This document shows, in pieces, positions 23,025 to 35,373 of a DNA stretch of 64,000 nt. Positions within the stretch are counted from its first letter, which is position 1; each line of letters starts with the position of its first letter. Under the pieces are notes generated by a model. It was not told the origin of the DNA. It worked only from the letters and a program-made list of their open reading frames with translations, and searched no databases. Source of the stretch: Lathyrus oleraceus (Eukaryota; Streptophyta; Magnoliopsida; Fabales; Fabaceae); the NCBI RefSeq assembly GCF_024323335.1, contig NC_066583.1:16538665-16602664 (forward strand), read 5' to 3'. The translations under genes and the position numbers were made by a program.

Positions 23025-26000
23025 CAACCCTCATTGCTCATAATTGAGGACCTCATGCCCAAGATTTGAACCTGTAATCCAAACTCTCACCATTAAAGGA
23101 TAATCTTGAAGGTTTTCATTTGAAAATCGAGCTTCAAATCTCCATCAATTTTTGAGATTGAGACTCCAAGAGTCCGGGTCATTTCTTGATCCTAATCACT
23201 TCCTAAAGCTTCTGAAAAAAAGCCAAACACAATTGGAATCAAGATCAAGCAAGTTTGAAGCTCCCTCGAAGGTAATTTTACAGAATTTTCATCTCTTCGA
23301 TTCTGGACTATTCTTTGTGATTTTTGGTTGGCTGAAGTCCTACTAACGTAGACAAGAAGATTGAGTTGCTTTGAGGTCAAATTGAAGCAACTCAGTTCAT
23401 GATCCTCAAAACTCAAATCCCTGTATCTTTTTATATACTTGGAATTGGAGAAAATTGAGGCCAGATTCGAGCTCCTTAGTATTTTTTCTTTGAATCCTTG
23501 TCCTTGTTTTTCATTTTGGTGATGGTTGATGGTGGACCAATCCGGTGAGGTCCATCGGAGAAGAAAACCGAAGCCATAGCTCCGGTGGTGTGTTATCACA
23601 CCTCTCAGCCACAGGATCCATTTAAATTGTTTTAATCTTACCCCTTGGTTCTGATTACCAAGTGTGTGATGTGTTGACTGTAGTGCATCATGGAATGCGC
23701 ACACTCGGCCATCAGATCTGCCACCTCAATTAATGAGGAAGATCTGATGGTCCTTGTATTTTCTTATTTTCTGATTTTTCATTTAATCCATTTATTTTGA
23801 TTAATTCATATTAATTTCATTTTTAATTAAAAAATATGAGACTTTCACCAAAAATCTTTAAATATTTTCCTCTTTCATTTTCTGAATTAAAAATATTTTT
23901 TGGATTGATTTTGATATTTTTCATGAATTGATTATTTTTGTGCATATTCTTAGTTGTTTAAAAATACTTCTGACTTTTCAAAAATTATGAAATTTTCTTG
24001 TCTAAGGTCCTTTGACCTTGTTTGACCTAGGATAAATCTCTTGGCCATTTATTTGGTGTTTTAAAGAGGTTTTAGGTTTTAACCAAATTAAATTGAATTT
24101 AAATGCATTTTTAATTTGATTTTTAATTGATTAATTGTATAGAAATTATGTTGAGCCATTTTTATTGACTTGTGATGTTTGACTATGTGTTTGTGCCTTG
24201 GTCTAGGTTGATTTGACTTTTGTTAAGTTAAAATCATTGGATTTAGGGGATTGATGAAATGTACATTTCATCTCCCAAAATGAATGAATGATTTTAATTT
24301 TATAAAATTCCTCCCATGACCAATTTGTGTTTCTTTGATCTCCCCTCCCTCTTCATCTTCAATCCCATTCTCTCCCATCCTTTTATTGACCAATGAAATC
24401 TCAACATCCTAAGGCTAATTGGTTCATCAATAACCTTATGTTAGATGAACCAATACAAGTATGGATGAGATAGGCCCATCTTTTTTATCTTTTTCTTTTA
24501 GTGTGTGGAATGTTTTAGGAGTTTGGTTCATCATACCAAATATCTAACAGGCATTAGCATCTAAATATTTATTGCACGGTCTCAGATAATTGTGACTTCT
24601 ACATAAGTCCAATTACGATTGCTTAACATAGAGCTAATTTTTTACTCTAAAGGCATAGCATTCTAGTAAGTGAGATTTTAAGTCTCCCCCATTTCATGGT
24701 ATTGTGTGGAAACTTAGCCTTTTTTCCTTCCTTGGGAAGATGTCTTGGTTCAAGGATCCATGCTTGTGAATAGAGGGTTGAGTGTTCTCCAAAGAATGAC
24801 TTAATCAATTGAAAAGCAAAACATCACTAACATCTAATCAATTAACATTTGACTAACTTGTATTAATATTGCTTTTATTTTTCAAGTCCTTTACTTTATG
24901 CAATTTAAATTCAAGTCATTTACCATTTCATTTGTCATTTACATATCATTTAACATGTTTATGTTTATGTCATTTTCACTTTGCTCATTTGAGCCATAGA
25001 TTGTGATTGCATATATATTTGTTTGTATATTTTTTTTGTGTTTGTGGTCTTAGGACCTTAAAATACTTAATAAACAACAAAAACCCTAAAAAATGTTTGT
25101 GTGGACTGTTGGATTTGATATGAACTTTTGGACTTAGAATAGGCAACATTCCATATGCAAAAAGGACTTGGCCAATGCCAATATTTCTGAGACCAAGTTA
25201 TTGTGATTTGAACTTTCATCTGATGCAAATATTGGGATCTACATGAATTCATCTGCTACATGGTCTTGATGCAACTGTTGCTTTGAACCTATGTCTAATG
25301 TCTTATTCTGAGCAAAGCCAAGGAGTATGTAATCTAATACTTGAGAAGATAAAGAAGATTGTTAGCAGTGTAGTTGCTTGATTGGATGTGGTCCTATTTA
25401 TTTGTTGCCTTGGTTTATATTGCTAATTACTTGTTGATTATTGCTTGATTAAAAGTCCAAAGGGAAACTGGGTTTTCTATATGACATTATTGTCTGTTGG
25501 ATTGCATCCCATTGGTCAGATCTTTTCAACTCTTAACTTTTAATTTTATGCTTAGGATTAGCCTCTTCATCTTCTCCCATTTCTTAAATTTTAAAATCTC
25601 CCCCCCTTTTTTTAAATCTTCTTTGCTTGTGATTTCAAACTTAGACCTTATTTCAAAATAGAAACTTTTGCCTTATGCCATTGTATTTTTAACTCTTTTC
25701 TTAAATTAAACTTGTAAATGAACTTAACCATATTGACTTAAAATTTCAAAAGACAAAAAGAACTAACACTCATTCAATCTTTTGGGCCTTTTGGGCCTCT
25801 TTTAAACTTATCTTTTGATTAAAAGCAATCCACTCATTTTGAAATTTATACAATGGACTACGAGGTTTTGATCTCTCATTTTTATGTTGGTATGTAGGCA
25901 CGAGACCAAAGTTCTTGTCAAACACAAAAATATAATTAATGAATTCTTTTCTCATCCTCACACTCTATTTGTTTCAAACATCTTTTATACCAAAAACACA

Positions 26001-26133
26001 TACACACAATAAAAAAGGCTGCCCATGAGTACCTATGACACTTTGGGTGTTAACACCTTCCCTCTGTGTAACCAACCCCCTTACCTGTAATCTCTGGCAT
26101 TTTATTAGTTTTGATTTGAGAACTTCTTATCTT

Positions 26134-26138
26134 TGGGT
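26134..26138. repeat. Left target site duplication TGGGT of the solo LTR
   Basis: TGGGT immediately precedes the TGTAGCACC start and is repeated at 31945-31949 right after the GCGACA end. A perfect 5-bp duplication is the footprint of Ty3/gypsy integration. Confidence 0.85.
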
Positions 26139-29100
26139 TGTAGCACCTCAAATTTGCACCTATCATTGTACATACCATCTCATATTAGGTCATAGCATAT
26201 CATGATCCATTGCATAGCATTTGCATTGTCCCCAGTTGCCTCAAGAGCAAGCAAGCAAAGGATTAGGTCAAACTGACCAGGAGATCAGTCCATCAATCAA
26301 GCAAGGGTGTTTCTCAAGGAATCAAGGCCCTAGGGTTTGTCCAACAAGTTCACATGACTTGGGGGACTATTTGAAGTGTTCAAGCCAAGGTTTGGATGTT
26401 CAGAGGTCATCAGTTCATGCACAGTCAGGCAAAAACCCTAGAAAGTCAACAATCAGTCAAAGCAGTGGATGGTGGCCATCCTTGTGGAATTTGGGCACCA
26501 TGATCAACAATCAAGAGTCCATACAACTTGGGTCATCATTTGAAGTCAAGGTCTCAAGGAATTAGGGTTTGGAATTCATCAGAAGTGCACAATCAGTCAG
26601 AAACCCTAGAAAAGTCAAAGTTGGTCAACTGTGGTTGATTCTATGGTTTTGATGGATGGAAATGGTTTGAGAGAGCTTATTCATGTCCCATTAGGCCTCA
26701 TATGTCATGGAAATCAACATCATTGAAGAATTTGAAGCCAATCAGAAAATTTCCCAAAATAGAAAGTGGACCTGTAATTTCAACTGCCAAAAATGGAAAC
26801 TTCTTGATCTTAAACTTACATCATGATACAAGCTTCAAATGAATTTTTGCCCAACATGAAAGTTGAAGGTCTTGTTCTCCCATTTTCAAAAAGTCCAAGA
26901 ACTCTCAAATCCCATGTATGGTTGTCAAGATATGATCAATTCAATTTCAAAAATTTGTGAACTTCAAAGGGCCATATCTCTCTAACCATAAGGCCAAATT
27001 TGGTGGGGTTTTTTCCTACAAACCACATTTTTCCTCCTCTTTCCAAAAATATAAATTTCACCCTCCAAAACCTTGCCAATCAAAATGGCATTTTTTGACC
27101 TATTTCATTTAAAAACCAAGTTTGACCAAACTTTGACTTTTTGATTCATTGATTTTTTCACCATTTTGCCAATTGGGATTCCTTCTAAATGTCATTTGCA
27201 ACATGTCTCAAGTCAAAATTTGTGCTCATAATATCATCTTACCACCATTTTGGCCAAGGATGCAAAATTGGTAACTTTGGCAAATGACTTCATTAAGCAA
27301 AGGCAAGAGTAACAATTCTTCAGCAGACCAAAAACAGCATAAACAAAGGTCGTTTGCAGCCTATCCCAAAGCCCAAATCGTGCAAGCTTACACCCTCCTT
27401 AAACCATTGGCTCACACTTAGCAAAATGGCAAATGATTCATTTTAAACCAAACCAGCTTAGCACATGGATTAGGCATTGCTAAACAGAGGTATAAGATCA
27501 ACTTTTCTGCATTTCTAAACCTAGACACACAACAGCCACCATACAGAATTCTCTCTACTCTCAAATCACCATTTTCACCAAATTGAAATTTCTGGCCAAA
27601 ATTCCCAAAGAGATTCGAGCTAGCTTTGTATTCTCTTCATCTACCAATAACCTTGAGTGAGTTTGAAACCCTGTTTCCTTGCTGTGGCTTCAATTCGTGC
27701 TGCTGCTATATGAAGTTACAACAATGGTGAAAGGAGATTTGGAAGTTCTCAAGCATCATTGAGCTGACTAGCTTCAAGAATCCATCAATCCAAAGCACAA
27801 AGGAGATCTGTTTCAAGCTTATACCATCAATACACCACTGTTGCTACAATTTCTTCAAAACCAAGTAAGTAATCGACCTCCCCCATATGCCTTGCTATGC
27901 TATGTTTATGAAAGGTCTTGGTATGCTAGTTTCAATGCAATTTGTTTCGTATGAAATGGTTGTGACATGAGAGAGAAATCTGAGTTTACATTTTTGCATC
28001 CAAACCTATTTTCCATCGATTTGCTCATTTGTTGTTGATTCAGTGACAACCATGGTTGGATTCTTGTTATTTGAGGTTTGTTAATGCTATTGCTGTGTTT
28101 AATTTGTTGTTCTGGGCATGTCGAGATTTTCGAGTTCATAGTGATGATGAATGCATGCTGTTGTTTAAACCTACCCTGTCCAGAATTTCCCATGATTAAT
28201 GTTTGTTTTGTTGTTGGTTGATGTTATATGATGATAGTGTTTCATAGGCCTGGCTTGGTTGGTGATGCTGGATGCGTTTTGTTGTTCATGTTTGATGCAC
28301 GAATGTTTGAAACTGATGAATGCATGATTGTTGCTGCATAAACCCTGTAGCTAAAACCCTAGCATTTCCAGAACTTTCCCATGATGATGTTTGTTTTGCT
28401 ATTGGCTGATGTTGCTCTGTTGCATGATATTGCATGGACCTACTGCTTGCTATGCCATGCTGTTTATGTGCTGTTGTTGGATTTCATTTTAATTAATTGC
28501 ATGAAGATGATGAACACATGATGTTGTTTCTAAAAACCCTAATTGTATGAATGATGCCCAGAAATTCATGAAGCTCGATTGGTCTGTTGTTGCTTGCCTT
28601 GCATGAGGTCACTGTTCCATTGGGAACTGACCAATCACAACATTCCCTGCCTTTGCCTTAAACTGTGTCGTTTTGTTAAATGAAGGGGTTAATTACAGAA
28701 ACGCCACTGTTGACCATTGTTTGACCCTTACACCATGTTATGTGATCATGTCTTGTTACAATTATTCACTCATCTTCTAAAATCCATTTTTCACTCAAAT
28801 TAAATCCAAAAATTATGAAACTTTTTCCATCATGTTCACAAGCATGTCCTCTATTTTATCATGAATTTTATTAATTTTTTGCTTGGCTGGATATTAATTG
28901 GCTCTAGGGTTTGTGTTATGTGACCAAAAATGATACCTCTTGCCATTTCTTTTGTGAAATACTCATGTTGCATCCATTGGTCCTGAAATTTTTTGTGGTA
29001 AAACTAGACACATTCACCTTCATTTTGGTATAAAGTTTGTGCATTTATCATATGTGGTGTGTGAGCTTTGATTTTTTGAAGTTAGGTGTTACATTTGGTA

Positions 29101-31944
29101 TCACAACATGAATGTGCATTTTCCCAATTTTGATTGACATGCTTTCTTACATCCAAATGACCCCAAATTTTGCATGATCCCTCTCTTACATGTCTAGTTC
29201 ATGTGTGATTTTTCCTGGAATTGATTGTGCTGTTTTCCATTTATTTGAGAATTTTCTTCCCTGCCTAGTCAAATGTTGACTTTTTGTGCTACACATTGCC
29301 GTATCATTTGGGAAATTCTCATACCATATTGTATGATCATGAAATTTCATATGTGATAACTAGACATCTTGAGCTTTGCATTGGTGTTAATCTCATTCAT
29401 TTCTCATCTGTTTTCAATTTGATATGATTTTTTGAAGTTGACCCATGTTTGTTGACCTTCATTGTGCATGCTTGAATTTGGTTTGACTTCTTGATTTTAA
29501 TTGACTGCCTTCCTCTCATCCAAATGCCATGAAATTTGACATGCTTGCCATGCTAGATGTTAGGATTGAATGTGATTTATTTGATGATTTTTGAGATTGT
29601 TTGGGTTGACTTTTGATGCAAGTCATTCTGTTGACTTTTTTGTGCTTTCATTTACCTTACTTTGACTTCAAATGTTCATGAAATGATAATAATGCATGAT
29701 TTGAATGTGGGCCCAATTGTGATAGCTTCTTAAATGTTTGACCTTGACTTTGGTTGACTTTTCTTTGCTGTTTTAACTTTTTTCTTTCATCCTTGACCCT
29801 AGGCTAGTCCTAGTGGTCTTTTGAGCTTACAATTGAGTTCCTGTTTCAGGTTAAGCACCAATGCCTCAAAGATCATTCAAACTTGTTTGGACTTGATTGT
29901 TTTATCATATGCTAACCTTTGTTTTGTAGGTTTGACTCATGTGTTTGAGTCTTATGCCTTGCACAGTTGACCATCTGTGTTGACTGTTTACCAATTCCTT
30001 TTGATTTAAACTTTTGAACTGTTTGCTGATTGTTTTGACTTTTTCAGGTACTTTAGTTGCTTAAGTTCTCTGAACTTGCTTTGCTTTGCTTTTAGCAACT
30101 TGCTTGAGGTATAATCTCTTTTACTTCATGTAGTCTGGAGACCCGGTCTGTTATTTGACCGGGCAAACTGTCTGAAGTCCTCCTTAAGAGGCCATGTTTG
30201 TGTATGTTTAAATCTTGTCCCTGTACATATTGAAAGTCCTTCAAAAAGGCAATTGGTGGAAGGTAGGGATATGCAATCTATCCCCCACTACTCTTGTTGT
30301 GTCATCCCTCTGCTCACACTGCTGTGTGTTGATGCATTGGGATACAAACCCAAGATCTTGTACAAAGTGTACAGTGTCAGAGTCTTCGAGTATAGAAGGG
30401 TTCCCACTTTCTGGACCCATGCTCATTTGTCTATTAGCTCTCCCTGGCCAGGGATAAGAGCTGTGAGGTCTCATCCTCACTTCATCCTTTCATCTGCTTC
30501 ACCTTAGTCCCTCAATGGCAAGGTTAAGAGCAACACTTACCCTATTCCAGTTGGCCCTAGTGCCTAACCTTTTGCTTGAGCCTCTTGTATGCATATAGAG
30601 TGTGCTTCTTGTGATTGTGATCGCCTGTTTGCTTTGCCTCTTTAGGTTTAGCTTAGACTTGCCCTTGTGCAAGGTAGGTTGTGCTTGACTTGCTTCCTGT
30701 GCAAGTCAAGTCTGTGCGGCTTACTCCCTGTGTGAGCCATGCTTAGAGTTGTTCGGCCGAACTACGGCAACTCTGATTCTCATGTTCAGGTGAGATACGT
30801 AGGCACGAGATGCGATGTCTTGTCGAGTTTGACTAACAACTAACACTAATCCTTTTCTCTCGCCCTCGTTGCGATTGAGACCTCCCCTTTCTCTTACCCT
30901 AGTTGCAATCGAGACCCTTGCTTCCTGTGCAAGTTGAGTGTGTGTGTGGCTTGCTTCCTGTGCAAGTCATGATTAGGATAGGCTGACTTCCTGTGCCAGT
31001 TAGCTAGAAACCTTAACTTAGGGTCGATTTTGCATGACAACATCTAGGCTCGAGTCGTAGTCTCCCTAGTGTTGTGTCTCCCTCTGTTATCTGGTTAGGC
31101 TAGATCCTTATCCCTGCGTAGGGGAACTACATCGCCCTGATCTTCATACCAGATGAAGTATGTAGGCAGGAGATTGAGCTGATCTCTCCGGGCGCCCTTT
31201 TTTCTTTTTTGTGTGAGTTGTTTGACAATTGCTAGGCTCGAGTGCCTGACTCCTTAGCAATTTGTTGTCTGTTTGTTTGAGTGTGCGTTTGACAGTTATA
31301 GGCTCGAGTCCCCGACTCCCTATTAACCTGTTGTGTTGTTGTGTGCTTGGAAGCCGATGTAAGTCCATCGAGTGGCATTTGGGTTCCAGTGTGTGTGTGT
31401 TTTGGTTCGGATGCCGATATAAGTCCAGTGATTGGCAGTCGGGCTCCACGTTTGCCTGTGTTTGTTTGTTTGTGTGCGTGTCAGCCGAGCTACGAATGCT
31501 CTGATTCTTCTCTCGTCCGAGAAGATACGTATGCATAGGATGCGATATCCTAGCGAGCATGTGTCGTCTCCCCAGTCCGAACTACTTCGACTCTGATGTC
31601 TATGCCTGATAGACTAAGTAGGCCCAGGATACGATATCCTGCCGAGTCAGTTTCAGTCAGTTTCTTTTGTCTCTTTCAGCCAGTGTGTGTGTGTTTGAGC
31701 AGTGTTTTAGCAACCATTTTCCTTTCTAGTGTGCGTGGATCCCGTAGAGTACTACGGATGCGTAGGGTGCCTAACACCTTCCCTTCGCATAACCGACTCC
31801 CGAACCCATCCTCTTTGGTCGCGAGACCATGTTCTTTCCTAGGTTTACTTCGAGCGTTTCCTTTCCCTCTTTTGGGATAAATAACGCACGGTGGCGGCTC
31901 TGTTGTTTCTTTCTTTTCCCGCCGGTTTTTCGCGTGATGCGACA
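26139..31944 (+). mobile_element. Solo LTR of a second Ogre family (TGTAGCACC type), 5.8 kb
   Basis: It starts TGTAGCACCTCAAATTTGCA at 26139 and ends GTGATGCGACA at 31944, the same ends as the 5' LTR of Ogre C (56315-61079). TGGGT flanks it on both sides. No PBS, gag or pol lies in it. What follows is not a primer site but the last 112 bp of the Ogre A LTR. It is therefore a solo LTR left after LTR-LTR recombination, which deleted the body of an element that had inserted in Ogre A. It is about 1 kb longer than the LTR of C and differs from it at many sites, so the two are separate insertions. The longest frame (31144-31560, minus) is not conserved as protein. Confidence 0.9.
30687..30966 (+). 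repeat. Short hairpin repeats CTTGCTTCCTGTGCAAG in the LTR
   Basis: The 17-mer CTTGCTTCCTGTGCAAG, a 5-7 bp stem with a 7-base loop, occurs at 30687-30707 (with a longer stem, GACTTGC/GCAAGTC), 30917-30933 and 30950-30966. Diverged forms follow. The Ogre C LTR has the same set at 60129-60145, 60161-60177 and 60194-60210, so it belongs to the family. It lies in U5, near the LTR 3' end. Confidence 0.7.
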
Positions 31945-31949
31945 TGGGT
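31945..31949. repeat. Right target site duplication TGGGT of the solo LTR
   Basis: The sequence directly after the LTR terminus GCGACA is TGGGT, matching 26134-26138. After it the Ogre A LTR resumes. Confidence 0.85.
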
Positions 31950-32070
31950 TTTGTTCGTACTTTTCCCTTTTCCTTTGGAAACAATAAAAGCGTGTTGGCG
32001 ACTCTGGTTTTATTGACGTTAAGTTTATCCATAGCTTAATGGTCATGAATTTACCGCTACAGAAATTAAG

Positions 32071-32088
32071 TGGCGACTCTGCTGGGGA
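32071..32088 (+). other. Primer binding site of Ogre A (tRNA-Arg type)
   Basis: TGGCGACTCTGCTGGGGA follows the LTR end after a 9-base gap (GAAATTAAG). The identical 18-mer follows the LTRs of Ogre B (40291) and Ogre C (61082). Ogre elements are known to prime on an arginine tRNA. Confidence 0.85.
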
Positions 32089-32942
32089 GTAGTCCTCAGT
32101 GGGTTTAGCCTACTTTTTTATGTGTATATAATTGTATATTTGAAGTTTGTATATTTGTTTTGTGTGATATAATCTTCTTGTTATTCTTGGTGATCTCTGA
32201 GTGGTGAGATAAGTTCTAACTCAAACTTGAGTGCAATTAAGATTGGAGGATGGTATAGTCATGTTCGACTTGTGTAGAGTTGTCCTTAGCAAGTTGGCTT
32301 GAGACACATCTACTCAGTAGAGACCCTTTTAGAGCTATTGATGTCACACAAGTCATTTGTGGTTAGGCATTACTTTATCTAATTTGGGGTCCGAGAAGCT
32401 AGGGATCGTAGAACATTTAACCCAACTTAGCCTATTTAGAATGTAGTGCAGAGACTGTTCAGGTGTAGACTTGATAATAGTTGTTACGTGATACTACACT
32501 CAGACGAGTTTCTCTTGAGAATATTATGGGTCGATGAGTCAATCATCTTAACCTGTAATATCCGATAGATGGAATTACGACTCTGGGAACTTTTTAGAAC
32601 ATGATCTATAGGTTTTTATCCTTAGTACACTCCTTTAGGATGATTCTTAACCTGACTCCATGCTCGTGACTCACAACAAACCCTTTGATTCTTCTTTGAT
32701 CCAATCAAGTCTTGCCAATATCAATGGAACTTGAGTGTTGATAAGGTGAAAACCATAATCCACCAAAATGGATGATTGATCTTGACAATGACTTGATTCA
32801 TCCCTTAACCTTTGTTTGTTTGCCTTGTGTGTGATCCCTTATTTGTGATTGTTGCATTCATGCATTCATGCGCATCATAACATTCATCACACAAAAAGTA
32901 ACTTCAAGGAACTAAGGTCTTATTTGCAAATATTTTCAGACC
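32089..32942 (+). other. 5' leader of Ogre A
   Basis: About 850 bp of untranslated leader between PBS and ORF1. It is clearly related to the Ogre B leader (40309-41196): 'gtgatactacactcagacga', 'tttcttttgagaatatt'-like blocks and 'aaccataatccaccaaaatg' recur in both in the same order. It ends TTGCAAATATTTTCAG just before ACC-ATG, a good 3' splice-site context. No ORF is supported. Confidence 0.7.
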
Positions 32943-34086
32943 ATGGATTGTGGACGAAGGAACACTAAGAAGTACAGTTTCAGATGTCCTAATTTGAAAG
33001 AGCTAAGGAAGTTGTCATCCTTTGTATTAGATCCCTTGGACTTCAAGCAACGTCATGGGAAGCTTTTATATGTGTTATCTACTGATGTGGTTGAAGGACT
33101 CTTGAGTGTGTTGGTTCAGTTTTATGATCCTCTCTACCGTTGCTTCATTTTTCCCGATTATCAACTTATGCCTACGTTAGAGGAGTACGCCCATCTCTTG
33201 GGAATACCTGTTTCTGACAAGGGGCCTTTTATTGGATTGGAGTAGATTCCCATATCTTATTTTATAGCTGAAGCTCTTCATCTGAAGAAGTCTGAGATTA
33301 AGGCTAAATGGTTGAAGAAAGGAGGACTTTTTGGGTTGACTTCTGAGTTTCTCATAGGGAAAGCTACTGTCTTTGCTAAAGTCGGTAGTGTGGACGCTTT
33401 TGAAGCCATTTTATGTTGCTCATCTATGGTTTAGCTTTGTTCCCTAACATTGACGGTTTTGTTGATGTTAACGCCATTAGAATCTTCTTGATTTGGAATC
33501 TTGTGCCTACTCTGTTGGATGATATGTACTTCTCTTTGCATCTGAGGAATTCTAAAGGTGGTGGGACTATTTTGTGTTGTGTTCCTCTTCTATACAAGTT
33601 GTTTATTTCACACTTGCCTCAGGCACTTTCTTTCGTGGAGAACAAGCAATGTCTATGGTGGTCTCAGAGACTTATGTCTCTCACTAATGATGATATTGTT
33701 TGGTATGATTCTCTCTTGGGTAACTTTGATATTATTGACAGTTGTAGTGAATTCTCTAATGTGCCTCTCATTGGTACACAAGGAGGAATCAACTACAACC
33801 CTGCTTTGGCTCCTCATCAACTTGGGTTCCCTTGAGAGACAAACCTAATAACACTCAGTTAGAAGGTATTTTCTATCAAGAGGGTAAAGATCCCCAACAT
33901 TTGAAGCAGAAGGTGATATATGCTTGGCATAAAATGCATAGGAAAGGAAGATCCGAGCTTGGTCCGCATAATTGTGTAGCTTTGGAAACCTATACTACTT
34001 GGGCGAAGAAGAGAGCTTTGGAATTGAAGATGATGTATGCATATGAGAGACCTATGTCTTTGGTTGTGGCTGAGCCATTAACTCTC
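32943..34086 (+). pseudogene. Ogre A ORF1, disrupted
   Basis: ORF1 is the extra gene before gag that defines Ogre elements; its function is unknown. It starts at 32943 with MDCGRRNTKKYSFRCPNLKE. The core motif 'LVQFYDPLYRCFIFPDYQLM' followed by PTLEEYAHLLGIPV is near residue 60-90. Breaks: a TAG at 33243-33245 where B has AGT; a one-base deletion near 33405; a one-base deletion near 33833 ('CCTTGAGAGAC' against B 'CCCCTAAAGGAT'). After 'MSLVVAEPLT' (34086) the sequence jumps to 'ccttttctcttgtatttg', which in Ogre B lies after the stop codon. The C-terminal coiled-coil part, about 320 bp, is therefore deleted. Confidence 0.85.
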
Positions 34087-34371
34087 CTTTTCTCTTGTAT
34101 TTGTACTTTGGTTTCTGAAATCGTACTCAGTGTAACCCTTCCAAATTTTATGAATAAAATAGATTTTTATGGTCAATCAAATTGTTATTATTATTATATA
34201 TTTTCAAATAAAACAATATGTTCCTTGAAATTAAAAATAAACAAAAACATTGCATTTCATCCATCATCTGTATAACAGGTTTTCTTCTGCCAGATGTCTT
34301 ATCAGTTATTCTTCTGTGCTTCAGCCAAGCTGACTCACTGATACAACACTCGTGCTAATCAACCCAGAATT

Positions 34372-35373
34372 ATGGAGCATTTGGAACAAGAGAACAGAGA
34401 ACTGAAGGATGGGATTGCTTGGCTGACTGCCATGATGGAGTCTGTTCTTGCTGCGCAGAATCAGTCTTCACCAAGTCTCGTAACTCCTCCCCAGAGGACT
34501 GTCATTTCCGAGGTTGTTACCTCGATCATGCCTGTTACCGCTACTCAATCTGGTCCAACTATGCCTGTTGGATTCCCATGGGAGACTCCACCAAATTTCA
34601 TGCCTAAAGGGTTTGCACCCATATTTGCTTCTATGTCAGCATCTAGCCCGGTCATGTCTGTGCCACCTCCAGTTGTTCATACCTTGCCTCGTGTTGAGGA
34701 CACCATCTACCATTCTGAGCCGTCTAAGGGCCCAGATGTTTACGAGAAAATGGATGAAATGAAGGATCAGTTCCTCGAGCTGCGAAAGGAATTGAAAACA
34801 TCGAGAGGAAAGGACATGTTTGGGAAAAGTGTTGTTGAACTTTGCCTGGTACCAAATGTGAAAATCTCGATGAAATTCAAAGTCCATGACTTTGAAAAGT
34901 ATAAAGGAAATACTTGTCCACTTAGCCACCTTGTTATGTATGTCAGAAAGATGTCAACTCAAACTGATAATGATCAGTTATTGATTCACTACTTTCAAGA
35001 CAGTTTGACTGGTGCTCCTCTAAGATGGTACATAGGGCTAGATAGTGCAAGTGTTCACACGTTTAACGATTTGGGAGAAGCTTTTGTTAAACAGTATAAG
35101 TATAATATGGATATAACGCCTGATAGAGACCAGCTGAGGTCTATGTCTCAGAAGGATAAGGAGACGTTTAAAGAATACGCTCAAAGATGGAGGGAACTTG
35201 CTGCTCAATTTAATCCTCCATTGGAATAGAATAAGATGGCGAAGATTTTCCTGATGACCCTGAGTTCGTTTTAATACGAGCGCATGATTTCCACTTCCCC
35301 CAGTGACCTTATCGAGATGGTAAACATGGGGATGAGGTTAGAAGAAGGAGTATGTGAGGGACATTTGTCTAAG
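34372..35373 (+). pseudogene. Ogre A gag, broken by insertion of Ogre B
   Basis: Starts at 34372 with MEHLEQENRELK, a short coiled coil, then a Pro/Ser-rich linker. The capsid-like Gag domain follows with 'KFKVHDFEKYKGNTCPLSHL' and 'LIHYFQDSLTGAPLRWYIGL', ending 'KDKETFKEYAQRWRELAAQF'. A TAG at 35227-35229 and a TAA at 35272-35274 break the frame, which can be followed to 'EMVNMGMRLEEGVCEGHLSK' at 35373. There the TGTAAGACC start of Ogre B begins. The downstream part of gag and all of pol lie beyond the right edge of the window, after B and C. Confidence 0.88.

Larger units (their letters stand above)
21501..32061 (+). repeat. 5' LTR of Ogre A, split by a nested solo LTR
   Basis: It starts TGTAAGACCCCAAATTTTGA at 21501 and ends ACCGCTACA at 32061, ten bases before the primer site. 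Bases 26139-31944 are a foreign insertion (listed separately) with a TGGGT duplication. Removing it joins 'gagaacttcttatctttggg' to 'ttttgttcgtac', which is collinear with the uninterrupted LTR of Ogre B ('aaaacttttaggtttttgtt' at about 40157). The LTR proper is then about 4.75 kb (21501-26138 plus 31950-32061). It contains the Ogre LTR blocks with 'acttctacataagtccaatt' and 'aacaccttccctctgtgtaa'. It has no real ORF; the 170-codon frame at 23192-23704 (minus) lies across U3/R/U5 sequence shared with other LTRs. Confidence 0.9.

Noticed and set aside
23192..23704. A 170-codon minus-strand frame
   Set aside because: It lies in the Ogre A LTR around the transcription start; the homologous parts of other LTRs have stops, and there is no domain.
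31144..31560. A 138-codon minus-strand frame and its plus-strand overlaps
   Set aside because: It is in the solo LTR. The matching part of the Ogre C LTR (60353-60729) has different frame breaks, so it is repeat sequence and not a gene.
26139..32088. First reading: TGTAGCACC LTR as the 5' LTR of the element with the PBS at 32071
   Set aside because: The GCGACA end at 31944 is 126 bp before the PBS, TGGGT flanks the LTR on both sides, and 31945-32061 matches the end of the other LTR family.
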